A stretch of 64,000 nucleotides of DNA, taken from positions 1 through 64,000 of the IMG/VR virus record IMGVR_UViG_3300042505_001513. One strand, written 5' to 3'. Positions 41,618-48,516 of the stretch are shown here, piece after piece. The notes under the pieces were generated by a model. It ran no database searches and had not been told where the DNA came from. It saw only the letters and a program-made list of their open reading frames with translations. A program made the position numbers and the translations under genes. The number at the start of each line of letters is the position of its first letter. Position 1 is the stretch's first letter. This stretch comes from a virus.

Positions 41618-44052
41618 ATTTTTATAATTCCTGTTTTTTCATCATTTAATCCAAAACTAACAACAAATTTTCCATCTTTTTCAATAGATCCACAAGGAAA
41701 AATTACTAATGGACTTATATTTTTCAATACTCTCTCATCAATTTCATTTCCATACAATATTGGTTCCTTTGAAACTTCAACAATCTTAAATGGTGGAACA
41801 CTTTCAAATTTATAGTATCCCATAAAGTATTGTCTCTTTGGATGTTTCCATGGTAAACTACTATGGAAAAAATTATGGTAATACCCATCTTTTAAGATTG
41901 GATTGCTGCCCATTCTACACTCACCAAAATCCCACATTTCACTAATATCTTGAAAATGTTTATATTCTGTTACTACTTTTTTTGTAGTTAAATCCACCTC
42001 AAGAACTACATGGGGATTCATTCTATATACAATCATTAAAGAATTGTTTTGAATAAACCATGTCCAGTTCTTTTGATGAATTGTATTGTCCTTTATTGTT
42101 TTACCGTTTCCGTCATATTCAAGGTGTATATTATCAATATGATTGAAATCTTTATCAAACACTAATACTTTTTGATGTACATATTTTATATTACCATATT
42201 GGTAATTTGCACATCCAACGTAGTATTTGTTATCATGAAACAATACTCTAGGATCTTCATATTGTTCATTATCTACTTCATCTATAATTTTTAACTTTAA
42301 ATCTTTAACTACATTATATGAATCATCCAACTGATATAACTTTAAAGTGTTTTTAAACTTGTTCTTCCCAATCAATTTTGAGTGTCTAACCATTAAATAA
42401 TTGGTATTGTCATTGGCAAATAAACATGAATTGAAGTAAAAATTCTTATCATCATATGGTAAATCTACAATCTTAACATCTTTTTGTTGTTCAAAAATAC
42501 TGTTTTTAAGATTTTTCACAATATAATGCACTGCATTTTTATTCCATAATTTGATAATTGACTTATCTACATAATTGATTTCAGATATGGAACGTTGTTC
42601 ATTAACACCATTTAAGTAATTATATGTGACTTTATACAATCTGACTGACAATTTTCTTGTATCAAAACTTTCAATGTTTGAAAGTTTTGACGGGACAAAT
42701 ATAGACTGTTCAGTTTTTATTGTTCTATCATATATCTTAACTTTATTAATTCCTCTTATTAACTTGATCTCAAACCCATTTACTGAAAATTTTTGGTTTT
42801 CAAATCCTGCAACTAATTCTAATTCAATTGATTGAATTGATTCATCAAATATATAAAACTCTGACTTATCTGATAACCATCTAAATGCAATATTGTTCTC
42901 ATATTCCAACTCATATAAACCTTCACCAAAACAAAAATTATATTTTTTATGAAACAATTCCAGTTGACTTGGAAGTTTTGATCTCATCAAAAAACAAGCA
43001 TGATCAATAGATGCTTGTGCCCATGTATAACTTCCGTCCAAGTCAAATTGGAAAAACTTTTTGTTTTCCGCATTTATAGATTTGAGTTCAAAATCAACTA
43101 ATCCTGCATAATCACTTCCTAAAAATTCAACTTGACCACCATGTCCAGTTACAATAACTGACTTGTTTTTATTAAATGAATCAAATATTCCTAAACCAAA
43201 TCCTTCAGCTTTAGTTAACTGAACATAACAATCAGATATATCATGCAATGATTGCATTTCATCATATGTCAAATTTTCTTTTATGAAAATAATAGGTGGA
43301 TGTTTAGGATTATTAGTATCCTTTAATACTTTCATTAGTTCTTCTAAACATTTAAGTTGTTCTTCATATGAATAATTCAACCTAAACGTTTTTACTATGA
43401 GCAATACACCTTCTTGATCCGTAAATGTCTTACAAAACGCATGTACTGTTTCAGATATACCTTTTCTAGGAATTAATTGTCCTATAGTTAGAAATTTATA
43501 AGAAGAATTAAAATCAATTTTATTAAAATCACCATTGTATATTATGGTAGATTTATTTTCTAAAATATGTTTTAAATCATATGATTTGTATGGGTAATCT
43601 ACATACAAATGGGGATCAATAGTAATAAATTTATTGACCCCACTTTTTTCAAATACTTTTTTATTCCATTTTGTAGGAACACTTACTTGTGTAACTTGAC
43701 TTGTATTAATAAAATCTACCCATTCAGGTATTAATTTATTAAATTCCCATACAGTTCTTCCAATTACAGTTTTACCTTCACACTGTATATTTAAGTCTTC
43801 TATGATCTTTTGCCAAATATCAGGAGTAGAATGAATTATAACTGTATCAATTTCATTCTCCGGAATATTATTGTTCCTATATTTATTTATATAACCATCA
43901 AATTCACTTGTTTCTGCAGTCAGTGACTGATCACATAAAAACGTTGTCCATTTGACATTTATACCCTTCTTTATTAGATCATACACATATCCTTTAGACG
44001 CATTTGCATATCCTGATGTTCCTGTCTGACTGATATAATGTACATTACGCAT
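41614..44052 (-). CDS. GT4 glycosyltransferase fused to a GH130-like beta-propeller
   Basis: 812 aa, twice the usual GT4 size. Residues 1-385 are GT-B: NVHYISQTGTSGYANASKGY, SVPTKWNKKVFEKSG, FLTIGQLIPRKGISETVHAF, and QLTKAEGFGLGIFDSF (278-293) with the E-x7-E-like pair. Residues 390-490 look like a small beta sandwich. Residues 505-812 read as a five-bladed propeller of the GH130/GH43 sort: FNSCLFANDNTNYLMVRHS, QYEDPRVLFHDNKYYVGCANY, FGECRMGSNPILKDGYYHNFFHSS and LVIFPCGSIEKDGKFVVSFGLND. In GH130 such segments bind and phosphorolyse mannosides. The propeller may trim, sense or recycle the product, or serve only for binding. It leads the minus-strand transferase operon. Confidence 0.8.
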   Translation of the reverse strand: MRNVHYISQTGTSGYANASKGYVYDLIKKGINVKWTTFLCDQSLTAETSEFDGYINKYRNNNIPENEIDTVIIHSTPDIWQKIIEDLNIQCEGKTVIGRTVWEFNKLIPEWVDFINTSQVTQVSVPTKWNKKVFEKSGVNKFITIDPHLYVDYPYKSYDLKHILENKSTIIYNGDFNKIDFNSSYKFLTIGQLIPRKGISETVHAFCKTFTDQEGVLLIVKTFRLNYSYEEQLKCLEELMKVLKDTNNPKHPPIIFIKENLTYDEMQSLHDISDCYVQLTKAEGFGLGIFDSFNKNKSVIVTGHGGQVEFLGSDYAGLVDFELKSINAENKKFFQFDLDGSYTWAQASIDHACFLMRSKLPSQLELFHKKYNFCFGEGLYELEYENNIAFRWLSDKSEFYIFDESIQSIELELVAGFENQKFSVNGFEIKLIRGINKVKIYDRTIKTEQSIFVPSKLSNIESFDTRKLSVRLYKVTYNYLNGVNEQRSISEINYVDKSIIKLWNKNAVHYIVKNLKNSIFEQQKDVKIVDLPYDDKNFYFNSCLFANDNTNYLMVRHSKLIGKNKFKNTLKLYQLDDSYNVVKDLKLKIIDEVDNEQYEDPRVLFHDNKYYVGCANYQYGNIKYVHQKVLVFDKDFNHIDNIHLEYDGNGKTIKDNTIHQKNWTWFIQNNSLMIVYRMNPHVVLEVDLTTKKVVTEYKHFQDISEMWDFGECRMGSNPILKDGYYHNFFHSSLPWKHPKRQYFMGYYKFESVPPFKIVEVSKEPILYGNEIDERVLKNISPLVIFPCGSIEKDGKFVVSFGLNDEKTGIIKI

Positions 44053-44092
44053 AACTTGGGTATAACTATCAAATGGACAAAATCATTTATAA

Positions 44093-44680
44093 TTATATTT
44101 TTAAAAATCTTTCGACATGCCAAATCTTATAAGTTATCCATGTGGCGGATTTATGAATATTCCTACAGATAAAAGTAATTGTTTTGTTATAAGGTTTACC
44201 AATCAATCTGTAAAATAGTGTATATTCAAATTTTTGTCTATTTGTCCAATATTCAACATCCTTTCTATGTCGTTCTTTGCGTTCACTATTATCAGTTGCG
44301 GTAAATTCTAACAACTTAGCTCCAGTAACTTTACCATCTACAAATGTTACATCATATTCAATCCAATAATCATATGTATCATGAGTATCACTATCATACG
44401 CATACAGTCTGATTGTATCTGTTATTGGGAAAATTTGTTGCCACCAAACTTTGGTTTCCTTACGGGTTGGTAATTTTTCAATTAAACTTTTAGCATTTGG
44501 ATTACCGTCTGTATATTCATACTCTGCACAACGCAACCAAAGTGTACCATCTTCACGGATTTCATACAAATCCATTGCGTTATCAAAATCCTTGGTTTGA
44601 TACTTGTTATTACAATAACCTTTAGGATCTTCAGGTAACGGAAGTGGGTATTTACATACTATGTCATCAAACATTCCCAT
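44093..44680 (-). CDS. Conserved phage hypothetical protein
   Basis: 195 aa. It begins MGMFDDIVCKYPLPLP and contains FQTKDF-like YQTKDFDNAMDLYEIREDGTLWLR, a pattern I recall from uncharacterised proteins of many large phages. The middle (IRLYAYDSDTHDTYDYWIEYDVTFVDGKVTGAKLLEF) is a beta-rich domain that looks like a small barrel. The C-terminus is basic and Trp/Tyr-rich. It follows a 77-aa gene by three bases and is likely an early gene from the strong promoter at 44935-44963. Function unknown. Confidence 0.7.
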   Translation of the reverse strand: MGMFDDIVCKYPLPLPEDPKGYCNNKYQTKDFDNAMDLYEIREDGTLWLRCAEYEYTDGNPNAKSLIEKLPTRKETKVWWQQIFPITDTIRLYAYDSDTHDTYDYWIEYDVTFVDGKVTGAKLLEFTATDNSERKERHRKDVEYWTNRQKFEYTLFYRLIGKPYNKTITFICRNIHKSATWITYKIWHVERFLKI

Positions 44681-44683
44681 AAA

Positions 44684-44917
44684 TTAGTTTCCTTGATTTT
44701 TGTACTCTTGTATATCAAGTAAGAAATTACGAAATGCGGCATGATCATCAAGATCTGCTTGAGATAACTTTGATAGATTATAATCAGCAATATACTCCAA
44801 AAGTACACCAACATAATAGCCTGGAATGGTAATTGTTTTACCATCAAATTTAAGGTCATCATGTTGAATGATGATATGTTTGTTTACTTTGTCTTTAATA
44901 GTTAGTTCTTTTTCCAT
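44684..44917 (-). CDS. Small hypothetical early protein
   Basis: 77 aa, no recognised domain. It has a two-strand start (KVNKHIIIQHDDLKFDGKTITIPG) then a helical part (YVGVLLEYIADYNLSKLSQADLDDHAAFRNFLLDI). The gene is the first one behind the best sigma-70 promoter of the window, so it is likely expressed at once after infection. It has no cysteine cluster or basic patch, and no function can be given. Confidence 0.6.
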   Translation of the reverse strand: MEKELTIKDKVNKHIIIQHDDLKFDGKTITIPGYYVGVLLEYIADYNLSKLSQADLDDHAAFRNFLLDIQEYKNQGN

Positions 44918-44934
44918 ATATTTTAATTTTTAAC

Positions 44935-44963
44935 AGTATAGTTTCAAATCACTTAGATGTCAA
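44935..44963 (-). promoter_or_regulatory. Strong sigma-70 promoter
   Basis: Minus strand TTGACA (44958-44963), exactly 17-base spacer, TATACT (44935-44940). The predicted start leaves a leader of about 10 A/T-rich bases before the ATG at 44917 and no Shine-Dalgarno sequence. Confidence 0.85.
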
Positions 44964-44977
44964 CAATTTTGTTTTTA

Positions 44978-44984
44978 TATTTAT
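44978..44984 (+). promoter_or_regulatory. TATTTAT box upstream of acetyltransferase gene
   Basis: TATTTAT 13 bases before the ATG at 44998, in the divergent gap shared with the sigma-70 promoter. Confidence 0.35.
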
Positions 44985-44997
44985 TTTTATAATAATT

Positions 44998-45384
44998 ATG
45001 ATCCGTATCTACTCAAAGGACGCTTTAAGAGTAAATTTGGAGGAAGAAAAAGCTTGTAGCAAACTTGTTACAAGTGGTTCAATTTACACACTTTATGTAG
45101 AATGTTGTGATATAAGACACAAAATTAAAAACAGAGTGTTTATTGTAAAAGATAACGGTGAATGTGTTGGTTGGGCTGTAATTAAAGAACGTAAATCATC
45201 CAGAAATACAAATTTTAAGTTTGAATTCATGGTGTATATACGCCGTAAGTACAGAAGAAAAGGAATTGGTACAAAATTATACAAAAGAGCCAAGAAATTC
45301 TTTAAACTCAAAGATAAAGAAATTAAAGTTTACATGACCACCAATTATAATTCTGAATTCTTTGACAAAGTTAGGAAGGTTTAA
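44998..45384 (+). CDS. GNAT-type acetyltransferase
   Basis: 128 aa. NGECVGWAVIKERKSS, FEFMVYIRRKYRRKGIGTKLYKRAKKFFK (about 76-104) and IKVYMTTNYNSEFFDKV give the order of GNAT strand beta-4, the R/Q-x-x-G-x-G/A acetyl-CoA loop (RRKGIGT) and the closing strand. The protein is short and missing the usual C-terminal strand, but the cofactor loop is intact. Phage GNATs acetylate host proteins or antibiotic-like targets; the substrate is unknown. It is the sole plus-strand gene in this part and overlaps the convergent Cys-rich gene by 14 bases. Confidence 0.8.
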   Translation: MIRIYSKDALRVNLEEEKACSKLVTSGSIYTLYVECCDIRHKIKNRVFIVKDNGECVGWAVIKERKSSRNTNFKFEFMVYIRRKYRRKGIGTKLYKRAKKFFKLKDKEIKVYMTTNYNSEFFDKVRKV

Positions 45385-45652
45385 CAAAGAATATCTTGTG
45401 CATACCAGTCATATAAAAGGTATTCAAGTCCATATTCAATGCTTTACACTCCAACTCTCCAGGCCAAAAACCAGTCCATCTAGCAAACTGTTTGTCATGA
45501 TTAGTACAATCACAACCTAACTTTTGACCACCACATTCACTACACCGTTCAATATCACACTTTTTCTTATGTGATTTACCGGCAACAACTTTACAACTAA
45601 AACAATTATCTAGTTCAACCTTCTGACATACTGGAGTTTGTTTCTTTTTCAT
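45371..45652 (-). CDS. Cysteine-rich protein after the clamp loader
   Basis: 93 aa from the ATG at 45652, which overlaps the clamp-loader stop by four bases (ATGA). Residues 5-50 have nine or more Cys in a pattern C-x6-7-C-x2-C...C-x4-C-x2-C-x5-C-x-C with a following H, consistent with two zinc knuckles. The C-terminal part (DKQFARWTGFWPGELECKALNMDLNTFY) is a small helical unit also seen in uncharacterised phage proteins. It occupies the place of the small clamp-loader subunit (gp62) of T4 in order, but shows no similarity to it that I can see. Confidence 0.65.
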   Translation of the reverse strand: MKKKQTPVCQKVELDNCFSCKVVAGKSHKKKCDIERCSECGGQKLGCDCTNHDKQFARWTGFWPGELECKALNMDLNTFYMTGMHKIFFVKPS

Positions 45653-46599
45653 TTGAGATCCTTGAGTAGTTTGCCAATACAAGCCATGAAAGTAATCTCC
45701 TTATTGACAACCATTGCACTCTGATACATATATTCAGCAATAACTAAAACTGCCAAAGTTTGTTTACCATTAGAATAATCATCCACCTTATCATACAAAG
45801 TATCATAAATCTCCTCAAAATGCTTAATATCACTATTTGCAATCAATTGACGGATGTCATTAAAAGCACTTGGTGACTTGGATTTGATCAATTCAATAAC
45901 CTTGTTCTTTACATCTACACTGGTACTGTTCAATTCACTGATCTTGATCTTACCATCAAGAACACTTTGTTGACTGTAGTTTAGAATCTTACGGATATCT
46001 GGATAGTAAGTGTTAACAATATATCCTAGATCTTCTGGTGTATATTGTACAGATTCCTTATCCAAAATCATCTTTAAATGTACCGCTACTTCTTTCTTGC
46101 TCAACGGTTCAATCTTATAAGTCTGACAACGTGAAACCAAAGCGGGAATAATCTTCTCTACATAGTTACAAGTCAGAATAAACCGTGTAGTCAAACTATA
46201 GGTTTCCATCATGTTACGTAGAGCAGCTTGAGCTTCTGGACTCAAGAAGTCAGATTCATCAAGGATAATAACCTTAATCTTCCTAAAACCAACACTACTA
46301 GCAAAACCTTTGATCTTGGTTCGTACATTGTCTACACTGTTTTCATCAGATGCATTAATATACATCACATCACAGTCAATATTCTTTGTAATAGCCTTAG
46401 CCAATGTAGTCTTGCCAGTACCAGCAGTACCATAAAACAACAAATGAGGAATATCATGTTTCTCAATATAACCCTTGACAGTATCTTTCAACTGTTGATT
46501 TCCAACATAATTCTCTAAAGTGTTGGGACGGTACTTCTCAACCCATAGATAATGTTGCGTTTCAGTCTGTTTAACTTCTTCAAATGCAATAAAACTCAT
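45649..46599 (-). CDS. 44: Sliding-clamp loader ATPase (gp44-like)
   Basis: 316 aa, the size of T4 gp44 (319). LWVEKYRPNTLENYVGN (18-34) is the RFC/gp44 opening. FYGTAGTGKTTLAKAI (55-70) is Walker A, VIILDESDFLSPEAQAALRNMME (110-132) Walker B plus the RFC helix, LTCNYVEKIIPALVSRCQTYKI holds sensor 1 and the SRC arginine-finger motif. The C-terminal collar is helical. It would open and load the gp45-like clamp. It has its own sigma-70 promoter and is separated from the clamp gene by a terminator. No obvious gp62 partner is visible. Confidence 0.95.
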   Translation of the reverse strand: MSFIAFEEVKQTETQHYLWVEKYRPNTLENYVGNQQLKDTVKGYIEKHDIPHLLFYGTAGTGKTTLAKAITKNIDCDVMYINASDENSVDNVRTKIKGFASSVGFRKIKVIILDESDFLSPEAQAALRNMMETYSLTTRFILTCNYVEKIIPALVSRCQTYKIEPLSKKEVAVHLKMILDKESVQYTPEDLGYIVNTYYPDIRKILNYSQQSVLDGKIKISELNSTSVDVKNKVIELIKSKSPSAFNDIRQLIANSDIKHFEEIYDTLYDKVDDYSNGKQTLAVLVIAEYMYQSAMVVNKEITFMACIGKLLKDLK

Positions 46600-46608
46600 A
46601 TCTTTAAT

Positions 46609-46636
46609 AGATTACCATGTTTGGTCCAAAAGTCAA
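46609..46636 (-). promoter_or_regulatory. Sigma-70 promoter of clamp-loader gene
   Basis: Minus strand TTGACT (46631-46636), 16-base spacer, TAATCT (46609-46614). The start would lie within about three bases of the ATG at 46599: an almost leaderless message. Confidence 0.65.
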
Positions 46637-46641
46637 CCAAC

Positions 46642-46668
46642 AAAAAACCCGGCACAACAGGTGCCGGG
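46642..46668 (-). terminator. Rho-independent terminator after the clamp gene
   Basis: An 8-bp G/C-rich stem (46648-46655 with 46661-46668), 5-base loop and, on the minus strand, six T (46642-46647). It is the clearest hairpin in the window and lies between clamp and clamp-loader genes. Confidence 0.9.
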
Positions 46669-46707
46669 AGATGATGATGTATGTTTTGTCTTTCTTTTCT
46701 CTAAATT

Positions 46708-47445
46708 TTAATCAATGGTCTTGAGTTCAACTAGGTAATAGTTAGCGGTAAATTCACCACAAGTGAACTCAACTACACTAAGACCAGCGTCACTTACCTT
46801 CAAGGTTGCGTCAGTACAGTCCTTGTTAGCAATAAGGATCTCTTTTAGATGATTTGCGTTGAAACTAATGTTCTTTGCAACCTTGTCTTTACCATTCTTA
46901 GTGGCAACATTCAACTTAATACGGTTACTGTTGATACTTGAATGACCAATTACCAATTCAAGTACACCTTTCTTGTTCATAAGAAGAGTGAATGTTTCAA
47001 CGTCTGGAAGAGCGTTCTTTGAAGAGATGTAACGTGAAATAAATTCAGCGTCAAGAGCAATCTCTGCATTTGTAGGAGGAAGTTTCTTTAGTGGAGGAGC
47101 TACTGGAATAACACTTAGATCAGCAGTTACATACTGTACATCAGTATGTTCATCACTGAATACAATACTAGTGATCTTTTCGCCACTGGTATTATATGAT
47201 CCGTTGATGTTATCACCAAGTACATTAAGTAGCTTTACCAACTTGGAAGTATCATTGATACCCAATTCAGCATCAGTTAGATCTTCAAAGTTATTGAAGG
47301 TGACGTTCAACAGAACGTTTTTGTCTTCAGTAATAGCACTTGTCTTGAGTTGTTTGTTATTCTTATCAACTACCCACTTTACGGATTCAATTGTACCGCC
47401 AAGGTAGTACTTGCTGATAAACGTCTTTAATGTGTCTTTTGTCAT
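46708..47445 (-). CDS. 45: DNA polymerase sliding clamp (gp45-like)
   Basis: 245 aa (T4 gp45 is 228). The two-domain clamp layout is visible: TLKTFISKYYLGGTIESV at the start, the linker-flanking LVKLLNVLGDNINGSYN, a central DLSVIPVAPPLKKLPPTNAEIALDAEFISRYI that opens the second domain as in gp45, and the final strand pair AGLSVVEFTCGEFTANYYLVELK. As a trimeric ring it would tether the gp43-like polymerase and, in T4, also activate late transcription. The gene has its own promoter with two upstream 16-base repeats, and a terminator, so it is monocistronic. Confidence 0.9.
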   Translation of the reverse strand: MTKDTLKTFISKYYLGGTIESVKWVVDKNNKQLKTSAITEDKNVLLNVTFNNFEDLTDAELGINDTSKLVKLLNVLGDNINGSYNTSGEKITSIVFSDEHTDVQYVTADLSVIPVAPPLKKLPPTNAEIALDAEFISRYISSKNALPDVETFTLLMNKKGVLELVIGHSSINSNRIKLNVATKNGKDKVAKNISFNANHLKEILIANKDCTDATLKVSDAGLSVVEFTCGEFTANYYLVELKTID

Positions 47446-47458
47446 ACTTTTTTAGTCT

Positions 47459-47496
47459 ACTATACTTTTTTGTTTTGTCTATTTTTTATTTTGTCT
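47459..47496 (-). promoter_or_regulatory. Clamp-gene promoter with two tandem 16-base repeats
   Basis: Minus strand TATAGT -10 box (47459-47464). Directly upstream lie two imperfect 16-base units (47465-47480 and 47481-47496), each beginning AGACAAAA. There is no good -35. The layout recalls activator-dependent middle promoters (T4 MotA boxes) but the motif itself differs. Confidence 0.45.
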
Positions 47497-47908
47497 CAAA
47501 ATCAAAAAACTCTTTAGCTGATTCTGTGATATCTCCAGGTAAAACCATACATGAAGTTCCGTCAACTTTATATAAATCACTTGGTGAAATATAAAAACAT
47601 CCTATCTTGTAGTCTGCATAAGCTACACTTCTCATTTGATAATACACTTTTACATCACATTCAGTTGTTCTAAATTCAATGTAATATACTTTTGGGTCAC
47701 TCAATCTATATAATTGACTACACGGTATATGCAATGCATTACAGATGATTTGATTTTTATTAAATTCTACATATGGTCCACGTTGTCCTATGACCACTCT
47801 GTTATAACCACTGGCAATAGCAAAATGTGGTGCATTTAGATACAAAGGGATATTTGATCCATCCTCTATTGGGATGGTTAACATATCTCTATATTTTTTT
47901 TCTTTCAT
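47486..47908 (-). CDS. Hypothetical protein between clamp and sulfotransferase-like genes
   Basis: 140 aa, no recognised family. It looks all-beta: MLTIPIEDGSNIPLYLNAPHFAIASG, RVVIGQRGPYVEF, VYYIEFRTTECDVKVYYQM, CFYISPSDLYKVDGTSCMVLPGD. The PYVEF and P-x-Y-Y-I-E-F-R-T stretches are striking and might form a ligand pocket. It may go with the upstream sulfotransferase-like gene (six bases apart). Its end overlaps the repeats of the clamp promoter. Confidence 0.6.
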   Translation of the reverse strand: MKEKKYRDMLTIPIEDGSNIPLYLNAPHFAIASGYNRVVIGQRGPYVEFNKNQIICNALHIPCSQLYRLSDPKVYYIEFRTTECDVKVYYQMRSVAYADYKIGCFYISPSDLYKVDGTSCMVLPGDITESAKEFFDFETK

Positions 47909-47914
47909 AATAAA

Positions 47915-48511
47915 TTATATATCGTAGGAAAACCTATAAAAATCTTGACCGTATACACTTGAAACTACATCTTTCATATTGGATGTCCATTCAAAACTGT
48001 AATCATATGTTTTATGTTCATGATATTCATTATCACAAAACAAAGAAAATACATAGTTTAATTCTTTTTTTATTTCAAGATGATATACATTACTCACAAA
48101 TTGAGGTATAAAAACAGACTGCGGAAAAAAATGAGATTCTTTATCAAAAAGAATAGGCAACCCTTCAATTACAAATTGTTCAAATGTTATTTTTTTGTCA
48201 TAAAAACTATTTTCCCCAAATACCTTCATTATTTCTAATTGACAGTTTTGTGGATTATTTTTTACAATTGAACACAACAACTTATCTTTGTATAATGATT
48301 CTATTCTAGAATATGGGTTTCTAACTAAACAATGTAAATTATATGACGGATCTATATCATAGATTCTTTTTGCTTTTTTTAATTCATTTGTTATCTTATG
48401 AAATGAATTTAAACATACTTTTTGAGAAGTAAAAACGCAATCACTATATAGATTATAAAAACAACATATATAACTATATGAGTATGGATCTTTCTTTTCT
48501 TTTAAACACAT
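47915..48511 (-). CDS. Sulfotransferase-like protein with altered PAPS loop
   Basis: 198 aa. HCLVRNPYSRIESLYKDKL (60-78) is the 3'-phosphate-binding segment of Sulfotransfer_2-type enzymes, followed by the family's usual 'F..FV' (ITFEQFVIEGLP), 'H..PQ..FI' (SHFFPQSVFIPQF) and the closing VYGQDFYRFSYD. The N-terminal loop that should be KxGSTS-like reads VFTSQKVCLNSFHK, so the 5'-phosphosulfate contact is altered. It sits between polymerase and clamp genes, a place where T4-like phages normally hold replication genes only, so it is probably a recent insertion. Confidence 0.65.
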   Translation of the reverse strand: MCLKEKKDPYSYSYICCFYNLYSDCVFTSQKVCLNSFHKITNELKKAKRIYDIDPSYNLHCLVRNPYSRIESLYKDKLLCSIVKNNPQNCQLEIMKVFGENSFYDKKITFEQFVIEGLPILFDKESHFFPQSVFIPQFVSNVYHLEIKKELNYVFSLFCDNEYHEHKTYDYSFEWTSNMKDVVSSVYGQDFYRFSYDI

Positions 48512-48516
48512 AACAA

